DNA of 33,525 nucleotides from Algicola sp. (GCA_018222835.1 JAAEZN010000033.1:1-33525), one strand, 5' to 3'; positions 1-8,939 are shown, counted from the first letter of the stretch. Notes: generated by a model not told the origin, from the sequence alone. Translations and numbers: made by a program.

Positions 1-3000
1 TATCGCCCGTTCCATCACCATCGGTATCTGTATCCTCTGATGGATCTAGTGGGAAGTCGTCCTCTGAATCTGGGGTACCATCGTTATCGTCGTCGGTGTC
101 TGTATCGTTAGGTGTTCCATCACCATCCGTATCTTGCGCGGTATTTATTGTTGCTGTATATGTTGAACTTAAGGCATTTGAACCGTCCTTGACCTTAAAC
201 CCAAAGGAGGTGTAGTTTGTCCCATATTCACCATTGGCAGGAGTATATACCAATAATGTAATATCATCTATCATATCATTAATAGAAACTGGATTCCCAT
301 TGTAGGTCAACACACCTTTTGCCGGTAAACTAGTCAACTGAATTCCATTAAAATCATCTCCAGGGTCAACATCTGTATATGCGAAATCACTTGTTTTAAA
401 AGTATATCCTGCATCTTGTATTGTTTCGATGATGGAGTTGGCGCCTTCTGGAGCATCATTTACATTAGTAACAATAATTGAGACAGTTACGGTCTGTGAG
501 AAAGAAACCTCATCTTCAAAGTTGTAGGTAAAACTATCCGAACCGGACTCATCTCCATTGTGTACATAGGTAAATGTACCGTCTGTATTCAAAGTAAAGG
601 ATGTGGCATGTGCCGGCCCGGAAATAAGATGATAAACTAAATCGTCTCCGTCTATTTCTACATCATTGGTAGCAACATTTTCATTTAGGGTACCATTTTC
701 GTTCACTGTAAAAGAGTCTGCATTAGCAACCGGCAAATCATCCTTGGGCAATATAGATAGGGTAATATTTGCGGTTACTTTTTGCCCCTGATCATCTAGT
801 TCATAGGTAACGGTATCCGTACCATTTTCATTGGCATTTGCCGTATATACTACCTGGTTGCTTCCATTTACCACAGCATTACCTTTAGTACCCTGAACCG
901 TAATGGTTACTGTAGGAGTAACATTGGTATCATACACGTCATTGTAAAGTACGTCTATGGGACTAGAAGTGGTGTCCTCATCCAATATAGCCAAATCGTC
1001 ATCTGCATTAACAATTAAGGTTATATCGTAAGGCCCAAAAGTTGCTGTCCCTGTATTCCCTGCGTTATCTTTTACTTCTGCATGAATGTACCAGCCTGAA
1101 CCTCCGGTCGCGAATGAGGTTAGTTTAGATTGACTGTTGCTCCAGGATGTCCAAGCCGCATTATTTGTTGCTGGTGGTGTAGCACTCTGAACTTTTGCAA
1201 AACGTTGCACATCAAAGCCGCTTCCTCCATTTTCATCTGCAAAAACGAGTTGAATATCCGTATTGGTATCCAAATTACCATTTGAAGGGTTTGCGGTAAT
1301 AGTTGGTAGAATAATGTCATCTACTATGGTAAGGGTACGATAGAAAGGTTCCGACCAAACTCCTGTATCTGTTTGTGTACGTAGGCTAATGATATATTCA
1401 GCCGACAAGTTATTATAGGCCGAAAAATCGGTCATTGGTGTACCTGCGTTATATATTTCCGTATCGGTTGGGTCTCCTTCATTATTATAGGTGCGTTGGA
1501 TTACGATCCATTCTTGTGTTGTTAAGTTTCTGCCGTAAGGATCAACAGAATTATCTTCTATTGCAATGGTCATTGCACCGGTATAGGTATTCAATAGGTC
1601 TGGAAGAATATTGAATTGGGCAATAGGAAGGTCACTGGCCCCACCTGTACCAGATGTTTTCTCTACATAAATACTATTTGGGCTACTCCATGTACCTTGA
1701 TGGTCCTGCACCCTTAGCATTACCAAATATTGTCCATTTGGAACAGCATTCTTATCAAAAGCTCCCGTATTCCAATCGTTGGTAGCCGTTGCATCTACAG
1801 CTTTCCATTTCCATTCCGATTGTGCTATACCATTATTTGCGCCTCCATCCAAATCGTAGGAAGTATTGTTGATAAAACCGGTATCTGAACTATATGTAAA
1901 ACTAGCTACGGGTTTGCGATGAAAATACAAAGTGGTCGGTGCAGTTGGCAAGTCTTCAAAGGTGAAAGAATATTTACCTGGTTTTTCATAATACTCAGGT
2001 ACGTCTTCTAGATACAACCCGTTCCAAGACACTTTCCCGGTATTATTGTCGAAATATGTTTCGTCGTGCGTAATGTTCCAACGCCCACTAGGGTAGCTTG
2101 CGTTTGCTGTGTTGTTTTTTAATTGGGCGGGATCTACGTCGATTTCCACAGATGTTCCTGCAATAAAGTATTCTCCGGCGGTTACTGTGCCAAATTGATA
2201 CTGTTCGTAAATGTATTGTGCCATATCATCGATCCAAGTGGCCCAACTACCATTATCCCTATTTATAAATGTTCCCTGGTTGTTATTTTGTACAATGAAG
2301 CGTTCAAATTGGGCTTGGTTCGTGTTTGTCCCCCAACCTAAATAATGAATGTCTTCATTAATGGTACGCATCAAAATTTCGGATAAGTCAGAATTTGAAT
2401 CAAAATCGGCAACCTCTGCATCATCCAAATTCACATTAAAGCGCAAAGCACTATTTCGCCATTGTGGCTCTCTCAAAACATCTTTAAAAGCACGTAGCTC
2501 TAGTTTTTCGATATTAATATCTTTGAAATAGGCATTTTGCTGCTCGTGTACGTAAAACCCATAACTACCTGAAGAATGGGTAGTGTCCGAAATGTCAAAT
2601 GCTTGAATCCATTCAGTTCCGGCATTACCACCACCGCCTCTACGGGATACTTTAATGTTATTGCCGGACATTTCAATTTTAAAATCAATCTCTTGGCCGT
2701 TATGGAAAGCACCAAACATATCGGTTCTGTTTTCATTCCAACCATAAGGAGCACTTCCCGGTGTTCCACTATTTGTGTTTACTGCTAAAATTGTAGTAAC
2801 ACCATTTTCGCGCTTAAGAATTGCTTCGGCAGGAAATCCATCACCGCCTGCATAGCCGGATAAGTTCCCGCAATAGGTGTGATTATCGATTATGTATGCG
2901 TAAAAATTATTATTATCTACTTTTTTAAAGATAAAGCCTACCTCTGCATGTGTATAGGGGTCGCCAGAAAGACCAAAAGTAGCAGATATTGTACCGTCCG

Positions 3001-3439
3001 ATACATCTCCAATGGGATCGTACATGGCATACCCATAGCCTGCGTACCTCCCTACAAAGTCGGCCAACACACTATTGGTTGAACTATCAAATGAAAAATA
3101 CTCTCCTGTATAAGAGCTGTGTTCCGGAGGCTCGGTTCCATTAAAGTTCATTTTATTCCAGCTGTTAAATATATCACTGGCATCTGCTTGATCAGAGGAA
3201 ATTGAACTTCGTTGAAAGGCTTCTACCCTCAGTTTTCCTAAAGGAATACCTTTTGAATGCATGGCTTGTTCCAAGTCGTTTTCAAATGTGGACAAATCCA
3301 CATTGGCGGCCCCTACTGTTACCATAACATCAACATTAGGCCCTTGTTGTACGGTCATATCTACTGTTTGTGCCTGAACGCTCCCAAACAATAGGACAAA
3401 TACCGAAAATGTAAATAAGGTTTGAAAAATATGCTTCAT
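1..3439 (-). CDS. Giant secreted multidomain surface protein with lectin-like, cadherin-like and thrombospondin type-3 repeats (C-terminus outside window)
   Basis: An open frame runs without a stop from the ATG at 3437-3439 to the left edge, giving about 1146 residues. It begins with a signal peptide (MKHIFQTLFTF..., cleavage near VQAQ). Residues about 23-75 form a short module (VGAANVDLSTFENDLEQAM). About 100-315 look like a concanavalin/laminin-G type beta-sandwich ending in KDINIEKLEL. Fibronectin/PKD-like segments follow. Three cadherin-like repeats of the kind found in tandem surface adhesins lie near 809-895, 899-985 and 992-1090 (typical joint VTVSIIVTNVNDAP). From about 1097 there are Asp-rich thrombospondin type-3 calcium repeats (DTDGDGTPNDTDTDDDNDG). 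Such proteins are usually exported and cell-bound by a C-terminal sorting domain, which would be outside the window. Likely role is adhesion or binding of a glycan; the ligand is unknown. It starts 10 bp after the DUF4347-like gene and is almost surely co-transcribed with it. Confidence 0.88.
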   Translation of the reverse strand, partial: MKHIFQTLFTFSVFVLLFGSVQAQTVDMTVQQGPNVDVMVTVGAANVDLSTFENDLEQAMHSKGIPLGKLRVEAFQRSSISSDQADASDIFNSWNKMNFNGTEPPEHSSYTGEYFSFDSSTNSVLADFVGRYAGYGYAMYDPIGDVSDGTISATFGLSGDPYTHAEVGFIFKKVDNNNFYAYIIDNHTYCGNLSGYAGGDGFPAEAILKRENGVTTILAVNTNSGTPGSAPYGWNENRTDMFGAFHNGQEIDFKIEMSGNNIKVSRRGGGGNAGTEWIQAFDISDTTHSSGSYGFYVHEQQNAYFKDINIEKLELRAFKDVLREPQWRNSALRFNVNLDDAEVADFDSNSDLSEILMRTINEDIHYLGWGTNTNQAQFERFIVQNNNQGTFINRDNGSWATWIDDMAQYIYEQYQFGTVTAGEYFIAGTSVEIDVDPAQLKNNTANASYPSGRWNITHDETYFDNNTGKVSWNGLYLEDVPEYYEKPGKYSFTFEDLPTAPTTLYFHRKPVASFTYSSDTGFINNTSYDLDGGANNGIAQSEWKWKAVDATATNDWNTGAFDKNAVPNGQYLVMLRVQDHQGTWSSPNSIYVEKTSGTGGASDLPIAQFNILPDLLNTYTGAMTIAIEDNSVDPYGRNLTTQEWIVIQRTYNNEGDPTDTEIYNAGTPMTDFSAYNNLSAEYIISLRTQTDTGVWSEPFYRTLTIVDDIILPTITANPSNGNLDTNTDIQLVFADENGGSGFDVQRFAKVQSATPPATNNAAWTSWSNSQSKLTSFATGGSGWYIHAEVKDNAGNTGTATFGPYDITLIVNADDDLAILDEDTTSSPIDVLYNDVYDTNVTPTVTITVQGTKGNAVVNGSNQVVYTANANENGTDTVTYELDDQGQKVTANITLSILPKDDLPVANADSFTVNENGTLNENVATNDVEIDGDDLVYHLISGPAHATSFTLNTDGTFTYVHNGDESGSDSFTYNFEDEVSFSQTVTVSIIVTNVNDAPEGANSIIETIQDAGYTFKTSDFAYTDVDPGDDFNGIQLTSLPAKGVLTYNGNPVSINDMIDDITLLVYTPANGEYGTNYTSFGFKVKDGSNALSSTYTATINTAQDTDGDGTPNDTDTDDDNDGTPDSEDDFPLDPSEDTDTDGDGTGD

Positions 3440-3449
3440 TTTGGTCGTT

Positions 3450-3998
3450 TTATTTAAATATTGAGCTAGTAATAGGTTGGTTCAACGTAGTGTAGTCAAA
3501 CTCTATATCCGAACTTAGAACTGTGGTACAATTTGTTGGGACTCCAATATTGAAGTAGGTTAGATCACCAACTTTTTTAATAAGCGCCAAACCGTCCGGA
3601 TTGGACCCTAGGTTACAATCGTAAACCAGAAGTTGGATGTTGGTTCCGGCATATAGCCCTTCTAGCATAGAGAATTCGAATTCCTGGCCTACTTTACTTT
3701 CATTATATAATATGCCACCAAGCTCAAAAGCATTGTAAGTAGTATTTGTAAATAAGTGCAGCGTATTAACAGAGCTGTTCTTTTCTAAATACTCCCTAAC
3801 CATTTTCCATGGATTAACGGTCTTATTGATTTCAATTACTGAAACACCTTGGGGTATCTTAGTTAGTAATTCTTGTTTTTGGGCAAATTCAGAATCAACT
3901 AGTATAACATCATCTGACTGTGCTTTGACGACACTTAGTACAAGTGTAAAAAGTAGTAAGAAGCTACTAAGTGTTTTTGGGTTAAAGAGGGTTTTCAT
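3450..3998 (-). CDS. Secreted DUF4347-like protein, possibly a degenerate caspase-like fold
   Basis: 182 residues with a signal peptide (SSFLLLFTLVLSVVKAQ, cleavage near residue 27). The mature part follows the DUF4347 plan: an N-terminal strand VILVDS (31-36), a helix, strand VSVIEIN, helix with MVREYLEK, strand VNTLHLF (77-83), a region with LGG (93-95), and the strand LLVYDCNLG (123-131) with Cys128. In the DUF4347 proteins I know, the strand corresponding to LHLF is followed by Ser-His-Gly; here the same place reads Thr-Asn-Thr (84-86), while the later Cys is kept. DUF4347 is normally the N-terminal domain of very large repeat adhesins; here it is a separate small protein encoded immediately before one. 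The family assignment is from pattern recognition and is moderately sure. A role in export or maturation of the neighbour is inference. Confidence 0.72.
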   Translation of the reverse strand: MKTLFNPKTLSSFLLLFTLVLSVVKAQSDDVILVDSEFAQKQELLTKIPQGVSVIEINKTVNPWKMVREYLEKNSSVNTLHLFTNTTYNAFELGGILYNESKVGQEFEFSMLEGLYAGTNIQLLVYDCNLGSNPDGLALIKKVGDLTYFNIGVPTNCTTVLSSDIEFDYTTLNQPITSSIFK

Positions 3999-4479
3999 TT
4001 TTGTATTTAGTTTAGGTTTTGAATTTGATTTTAAAGTTTATTTCCTGTTCAGAAAGTGCATAGGGATGCCTGGCTCCCCATAGGCAGCTTTTTTTTGTAA
4101 ACCTAGAATTCAGTTAAAATCTACTGACTAGGTAAAGGGCGTAAGTGATGAATGATTATCGGTCAGAGTATTTTTATGTCATGGTTTAAGGGAACATTTT
4201 TTAGTTGGACAGTTATATTTTATTCTTACAAATAACACCTTGAATACGTGAAATATTTCTTACATTTTTCTAAGAAACGCAGTGTAGGAATTAATATTTG
4301 AATAAATCGAGCGCTGAATTGACATATGTCAATTCACTATATATTTTTTTGGATGAGGAGGGATTTCACCTTTAAAACTGGGGTAGGAGCGGTGGAATTT
4401 TAAAGGCGTGACAAGGAGGCAAAGTAATACTATACTTTGTAGGGGCCATATTTATGGCTGTAGGAAGGATTCTCCCAAA
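3999..4479. other. Intergenic region upstream of the DUF4347/adhesin operon
   Basis: No convincing gene. The region lies between the start of the DUF4347-like gene and the stop of the Crp/Fnr-type gene, both on the minus strand, so it must hold the adhesin operon promoter and the terminator of the regulator. It contains the large palindrome at 4315-4336, an inverted repeat at 4420-4439 (CAAAGTA, 6-nt loop, TACTTTG) and a short one near 4447-4460 (GCCAT-ATTT-ATGGC). No exact TAnnTTTG element was found on the minus strand. Confidence 0.6.
4315..4336. promoter_or_regulatory. 22-bp perfect palindrome of Crp/Fnr-box type
   Basis: The 22 bases are an exact inverted repeat with no loop. The core reads ATTGACATATGTCAAT, that is TTGAC-N4-GTCAA, the same 5-4-5 layout as the classical Fnr box (TTGAT-N4-ATCAA). 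It lies about 145 bp past the 3' end of a Crp/Fnr-family gene and about 320 bp upstream of the DUF4347 start codon, in the region that should control the adhesin operon. That it is a binding site for the adjacent regulator is inference. Confidence 0.5.
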
Positions 4480-5073
4480 TTATCTTTCTTTCATTAATCT
4501 CGACAAGGTTTCGGGTCTCATGGAAAGAAAGGAAGCTAGATGTTTTTTTGGGATTCGGTCTAAAAGCTGTGGCCTATTGTTTGCCATGTAATATTCCAAT
4601 CTTTTACCGGCACTGGGAATCCTTGCTAAATATACCCTACGTTCTGCCAAGGTATAATACTCTTCCATTAGTAGCCGGTTTATCTGTTGCATTTCAGGAA
4701 AATGGTCTAAACAATATTTATAGTCTTTGTATTCCAGATAATCGCAATAGGTTTTTTCCATACTTTGTATGTTTTCTTCACTAGGGAGATTCCTAAAAAA
4801 ACCAGTAATAGAAGTAAATAATTCATTCTCACAATCCAACCATGTGGTAATTTCAATGCCTTCACTTACAAAATACCCACGGACTATTCCTTTTTTTATC
4901 AAATAAAGTCGCTTGCATACTTCACCCTCTTTATTGATGATTTCGTTTCTTTCAAAAGAGCAACTTTTTATGTTTTCCATTAAATACTGTTTTAATCCCG
5001 GACTTAAGGGGTAAATGGAATTTAAAAACAGGATGATAAAAAGGTTTTTTTCGTTATTCTTTTTGATGGTCAT
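4480..5073 (-). CDS. Crp/Fnr-family transcriptional regulator (Bacteroidota type)
   Basis: 197 residues. The N-terminal two thirds are a cyclic-nucleotide-binding-like beta barrel: PLSPGLKQYLMENIKSCSF, then NEIINKEGEVCKRLYLIKKGIVRGYFV (residues about 43-69), where the EGEVCKRLYLI-KKGIVRGY stretch is typical of the Bacteroidota branch of this family. The middle carries the ITTWLDCENELFTSITGFF segment. The C-terminal helix-turn-helix is in KKHLASFLSMRPETLSRLM (about 176-194), matching the family pattern 'ASFLGMRPETLSRL'. The usual cAMP-contacting residues are not evident, so the ligand is unknown. Length is normal for the family. It is transcribed away from the sensor kinase gene, with 197 bp between them, and lies upstream of the adhesin operon on the same strand. 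A minus-strand TAttTTTG at 5114-5121 could be its -7 element. Confidence 0.88.
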   Translation of the reverse strand: MTIKKNNEKNLFIILFLNSIYPLSPGLKQYLMENIKSCSFERNEIINKEGEVCKRLYLIKKGIVRGYFVSEGIEITTWLDCENELFTSITGFFRNLPSEENIQSMEKTYCDYLEYKDYKYCLDHFPEMQQINRLLMEEYYTLAERRVYLARIPSAGKRLEYYMANNRPQLLDRIPKKHLASFLSMRPETLSRLMKER

Positions 5074-5109
5074 TTAATACTTCAATTTGGCTAGGTTCGA
5101 TAATCTTGT

Positions 5110-5168
5110 AAAACAAAAATAATATTCGTTATCCGTATTTTTTAAAAAATGAAGGGGAAATTGGCCAT
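5110..5168 (+). repeat. Decayed copy of an internal piece of the sensor kinase gene, in its own upstream region
   Basis: This 59-nt stretch aligns with 5862-5920 inside the kinase gene: by eye 7 mismatches and two single-base gaps over 60 columns, about 85% identity. In one frame it encodes NIRYPYFLKNEGEIG, against SIRYPYFLKVNGELA in the gene. It has no start codon of its own and a one-base shift, so it is a relic, not a gene. Confidence 0.75.
5114..5121 (-). promoter_or_regulatory. Possible -7 element for the Crp/Fnr-type gene
   Basis: On the minus strand this reads TATTTTTG, an exact match to the Bacteroidota -7 consensus TAnnTTTG, about 40 bp before the start codon at 5073. No TTG sits at the proper upstream distance, so the call is weak. 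It lies inside the duplicated segment described at 5110-5168. Confidence 0.3.
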
Positions 5169-5270
5169 AATTGTCAAGGTGCGGAATATCCTATATAGTA
5201 AGCAAACCCATTCAGCAACAAACACTGGGTATTTAGCAAAAATCATAAAAAATATTCCTTAAAACATAAT

Positions 5271-8186
5271 ATGTTTGCGGTAATGAGACATGTCCTCAAA
5301 CCTATTGTGATTTTTCTGTTTTTTGTTCAAGGTAATCTGTGTTTTGCACAAGAACCTCTTACCATGCATTTAACTGAAAAGGACGATGTTCCTTGCCTAG
5401 AGTGTTATACGATAATTCAGGACAGTAACAACTTGATGTGGCTTGCTGGAAACACAGGTTTATTTAGCTACAATGGGGAGTCTTTTACCGAACACTCTAT
5501 TACAGACCAAAAAGGGCAATCTGTTTTTAATCTTTCGGAAGATGAACAGGGCACTATTTGGTGCAATAATCTTCACGGGCAGATTTTAAGGGCACCCAAT
5601 GGTAAACAACTTTCTCTTTTTAAGGACTTAAACAATATATTAAAAGGCAGTTTGGCACAATTGCACCACGTGGATCAGAGTCTCGTAGTGAGCTGGTCCC
5701 AAGGTTTGCTGGTACTTAATAAATCTACCGGAGAGGCTATTTTTAAATATAGTTTGGATATTATCCACTCCCAGGCAGTAGAGGGTAAACTTTATTTTAT
5801 TACCCAAATGGGCGAAGTTTATCAATTAACGGATAATGAATTGGTCCTTCTATATAAATTCAAAACAAAAAATAGTATTCGTTATCCGTACTTTTTAAAA
5901 GTAAATGGGGAATTGGCCATTAGCTCTATCGAGAACCAACAATTACAAATTCAGCTATTCGGTCAAGAAGAGCAGTTAAAAAAGTTTTCAGGTTTTACGG
6001 AGCTTAAAAATGTACGAATAGCTCAAGTTGCTTATTTAGGAGATGAAATGTGGTTCGCAACAGATAATGGAGTTTTGATCTATGAATCCCAAAATGGTGA
6101 TTATCAGCTTAAAAATCACATTCTGGAAGAATTTTTTATCACCAGCGTTACTAAGGACAAGGATAGTAATTATTGGTTATCTACCTTAAGGAACGGTGTT
6201 TTTCTTATTCCGAACATAGCTTTGGAAAAGTTGACATTGGATTGGTTGAAAGGAAGTATATCGTCCATGGCCAAAACCGATTCTTTGTTGGTCCTGTCCA
6301 CGACAAAAGGTGAAATTATTTTGATGGGGATAGATACCATGGAGGTGGTTGATTCGCTCCGTTTGCCAGATAAGAGCGTTATAAACAAAATATTTTTTAA
6401 TCCCTTTACGAATAGGATTATTGTAAGTACGAACGGCGATGGGTCTTACAGCTTGGATTTGGCAACAAAACGTTTAATTCCTCAAAATAGAAAGTATGAT
6501 GTGAGCAAGGACCTTGCTTTTCTCAATGAGCGGGAATCCATATACCTTACCTATAATAAATCGGTTCTGTACAATAACTCTAAAAGCAAGGAAATCGACT
6601 CTAGTGTAATCATGCAAAAAAGACCCTATGCGGTAGTTGCGGATACATTGACCAAGGAAAGTTACATTGCATATATAGATGAACTTGTCCATTATGATAG
6701 CCTTTGGAGGCATACTTCTATTCGGTATAAGGATCACCCCATATATGTGTCCAACTTGGCAAATACAGTAGATGGTATTGTGTGGGGCTCTAACCCAAAG
6801 CATGGAATAATCGGAATAAAAAACAGAGAGGTGGTCAAAACTTTCAACTTAAAAGATGGGTTGTTGGGCACCAATATTCAGAACTTGGAGAGTGACGGCC
6901 ATAATTTATGGCTCAACACACAACATGGAATTCAACTTGTGGATACCCAAACGGGAGATATAAAAAGCATAACGGGGCGAGATGGTGTGCCGAACAATTT
7001 GGTAGATATTAAGGTTGTGAAAAATCAAGTTTTTGCTGCTTCACAAAAGGATTTGTTCTTATTTGATAAAAATGTGCAGACTAGTTTTAAGCAAATTCGG
7101 GTTCCGGACATGTACTTTACCCAAATTAAGCTAAATAATAAGGATACAGCTATACAAAGCACATATAGATTACCACATCAAACCAATGCTATAAGCTTCG
7201 GGTTCCATGCCAATACCTTTAGAAGTTCTGAATTTGTTTCGTATGAATATCAATTGCAAGGTTTGGATACCACTTGGCTTACTACGAATAAATCTCCTGT
7301 TACCTACGAAAGTCTTCCACCCGGTAAGTTTACATTTAATATTAGACCAGTTTCCTCGGAACAAAAAGGAAAAACACTTTCAGTAGATGTTTCCATAGCC
7401 CGTCCATTTTGGTCAACTTGGTGGTTTTTCACACTTAATTTTCTAGTGGTCGGTGTTTCCGTGGGTTTATATTTTAAGCATAAAATACGAACCAAGGAAG
7501 AAGAGAAGCAGAAGGAGCTTGCCAGTTTGATCAAGGATAAACGATTGACCAATCTAAAGCTGGAGAACCTAAGATCACAGATGAACCCACATTTTATGTT
7601 CAATGCATTAAATTCCATTCAGCTGTACATTATCAATAATGAAAAAGATTTGGCCCGAACATATCTGGTCAAGTTTTCTAGGTTGATACGGATTTATCTG
7701 GAACATGGTCAAAAGAACGAGGTAACGCTTGCAGAAGAGATCGAGGCTTTAAAGCTTTATCTGCAGTTGGAAAAAATCCGTTTTGAGGAAAAACTGGATC
7801 TTTCCATACAGGTAGCACCCGAAGTTGATGTGAACGGAACAAAAATTCCCTCTATTTTTATTCAGCCCTATGTGGAAAATGCCATAAAGCACGGTTTACG
7901 CAGAGAGGCCAAACAAAACAAGCTGAGTATTTCTTTTGATTTCAATGATGCGCAGACCGAACTTGTTTGTACCATAAAGGATAACGGAATAGGTATTAAT
8001 GCTTCCGAAGAGCAAAAGAAAAGCCGTGAACACAAACCATTTGCGAACAGGGCGAACATGGAGCGGGTGGAGCTCTACAATTTAAAAAGGTCAAAGAAAA
8101 TACAACTGGAAGTTATAGACCTTAAAATATTGGGCCAACAAGGCACTTTAGTAACTATTAATATACCACTTCAAAAAAACGGATGA
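5271..8186 (+). CDS. Periplasmic-propeller sensor histidine kinase (Reg_prop, Y_Y_Y, LytS-type His_kinase)
   Basis: 971 residues. A signal peptide (IVIFLFFVQGNLCFAQ) is followed by a beta-propeller sensor of about 600 residues with Reg_prop-type strands (IQDSNNLMWLAGNTGLFSY, NYWLSTLRNGVFLI, GHNLWLNTQHGIQLV). A Y_Y_Y domain lies near 630-705 (FVSYEYQLQGLDTTWL...PPGKFTFNIR). One membrane segment spans about 715-737 (WWFFTLNFLVVGVSVGLYF). The cytoplasmic part is a LytS/YehU-type kinase: phospho-acceptor His774 in NPHFMFNALNS, N-box Asn870 in YVENAIKHGL, G-box DNGIGI from 904. There is no fused receiver, unlike the hybrid systems of the group. Its stop overlaps the LytTR regulator start by 4 bp, so the pair are partners. 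The ligand is unknown. An internal ATG at 5283 (MRHVLKPIVIF) would give a more typical signal peptide and may be the true start. Confidence 0.93.
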   Translation: MFAVMRHVLKPIVIFLFFVQGNLCFAQEPLTMHLTEKDDVPCLECYTIIQDSNNLMWLAGNTGLFSYNGESFTEHSITDQKGQSVFNLSEDEQGTIWCNNLHGQILRAPNGKQLSLFKDLNNILKGSLAQLHHVDQSLVVSWSQGLLVLNKSTGEAIFKYSLDIIHSQAVEGKLYFITQMGEVYQLTDNELVLLYKFKTKNSIRYPYFLKVNGELAISSIENQQLQIQLFGQEEQLKKFSGFTELKNVRIAQVAYLGDEMWFATDNGVLIYESQNGDYQLKNHILEEFFITSVTKDKDSNYWLSTLRNGVFLIPNIALEKLTLDWLKGSISSMAKTDSLLVLSTTKGEIILMGIDTMEVVDSLRLPDKSVINKIFFNPFTNRIIVSTNGDGSYSLDLATKRLIPQNRKYDVSKDLAFLNERESIYLTYNKSVLYNNSKSKEIDSSVIMQKRPYAVVADTLTKESYIAYIDELVHYDSLWRHTSIRYKDHPIYVSNLANTVDGIVWGSNPKHGIIGIKNREVVKTFNLKDGLLGTNIQNLESDGHNLWLNTQHGIQLVDTQTGDIKSITGRDGVPNNLVDIKVVKNQVFAASQKDLFLFDKNVQTSFKQIRVPDMYFTQIKLNNKDTAIQSTYRLPHQTNAISFGFHANTFRSSEFVSYEYQLQGLDTTWLTTNKSPVTYESLPPGKFTFNIRPVSSEQKGKTLSVDVSIARPFWSTWWFFTLNFLVVGVSVGLYFKHKIRTKEEEKQKELASLIKDKRLTNLKLENLRSQMNPHFMFNALNSIQLYIINNEKDLARTYLVKFSRLIRIYLEHGQKNEVTLAEEIEALKLYLQLEKIRFEEKLDLSIQVAPEVDVNGTKIPSIFIQPYVENAIKHGLRREAKQNKLSISFDFNDAQTELVCTIKDNGIGINASEEQKKSREHKPFANRANMERVELYNLKRSKKIQLEVIDLKILGQQGTLVTINIPLQKNG
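5862..5920 (+). repeat. Intragenic counterpart of the 5110-5168 duplicate
   Basis: Part of the sensor kinase coding sequence (around residues 198-217, SIRYPYFLKVNGELA), in the N-terminal propeller. It matches the upstream relic at about 85% identity in the same orientation, 752 bp apart. Direct repeats like this could recombine and delete the intervening promoter and N-terminus. Confidence 0.75.
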
Positions 8187-8938
8187 TGAACGCAATTGTA
8201 ATTGATGACGAGGAAAAGGCAAGAAATCTCCTATCCCATTTAATACGGGAAAGTTGTCCGCAGATTCAGAATTTAAGTTTGGCAAAGGATTTAGAAGAGG
8301 GGGTGGCGCTAATCAAAAAGGAGCGGCCGCAACTGGTATTTTTGGATATTGAGATGCCAAAGGCTTCAGGATTGGATCTTTTGGAACACTTTAACGAACC
8401 AGTAAATTTTCAGATTATATTCACTACAGCCTATAGTTCTTACGCTGTTGATGCCTTTAAGCTCAATGCCATAGATTACCTTTTAAAACCAATTGATACG
8501 GATGAGCTTAAAATTGCAGTGGAAAAAGCTGAAGTATTGGCCAATAGTGAAGCCATACATTCCAAGATTGAGCACCTGCGGACATCCTTAAAAATGATCA
8601 GTCTTAACAAAATAGCCCTGGAAGTGCCCAAGGGCATCCTTTTTGTCTCGTATAACGACATCCTCTATTTTGAGGCTGATGGAATGTACACCACGGTGTA
8701 TATGAACAAGGAAAACAACAAGACCATTTGCAAACCGCTTAAATTTTTTGTGGATCAACTGGCGGAAAACAATCTTTTTTTTAAATGCCACAGATCTTAT
8801 TTGATCAACTTAAAATATGTAGAGGAACTCATCCGTGAAGATGGAGATTTTTTGCTTATGGAGAACAAGAAAAGGATCCCTATATCCAAAAGTAAAAAGG
8901 ATGAGTTTATTAGTGTGGTGAAAGAAACATTTTGGTAA
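8183..8938 (+). CDS. LytTR-family response regulator
   Basis: 251 residues. An N-terminal receiver domain shows the acidic pair Asp8-Asp9, phospho-acceptor Asp55 in VFLDIEMPKASG, the TTAYS switch region and the Lys of YLLKPID. The C-terminal LytTR DNA-binding domain runs from about 150 to 250 (ILYFEADGMYTTVYM, FFKCHRSYLINLKYVEEL, IPISKSKKDEF). The ATGATGA overlap with the kinase stop indicates translational coupling. LytTR regulators paired with LytS-type kinases commonly control surface polysaccharide, carbohydrate or secretion genes; the targets here are not evident. A strong terminator follows directly, so the operon has two genes. Confidence 0.95.
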   Translation: MMNAIVIDDEEKARNLLSHLIRESCPQIQNLSLAKDLEEGVALIKKERPQLVFLDIEMPKASGLDLLEHFNEPVNFQIIFTTAYSSYAVDAFKLNAIDYLLKPIDTDELKIAVEKAEVLANSEAIHSKIEHLRTSLKMISLNKIALEVPKGILFVSYNDILYFEADGMYTTVYMNKENNKTICKPLKFFVDQLAENNLFFKCHRSYLINLKYVEELIREDGDFLLMENKKRIPISKSKKDEFISVVKETFW

Positions 8939-8939
8939 T

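Noticed and set aside
1..160. Short tandem Asp/Gly-coding repeats that look like a minisatellite
   Set aside because: They are explained as coding for thrombospondin type-3 calcium repeats in the giant surface protein.
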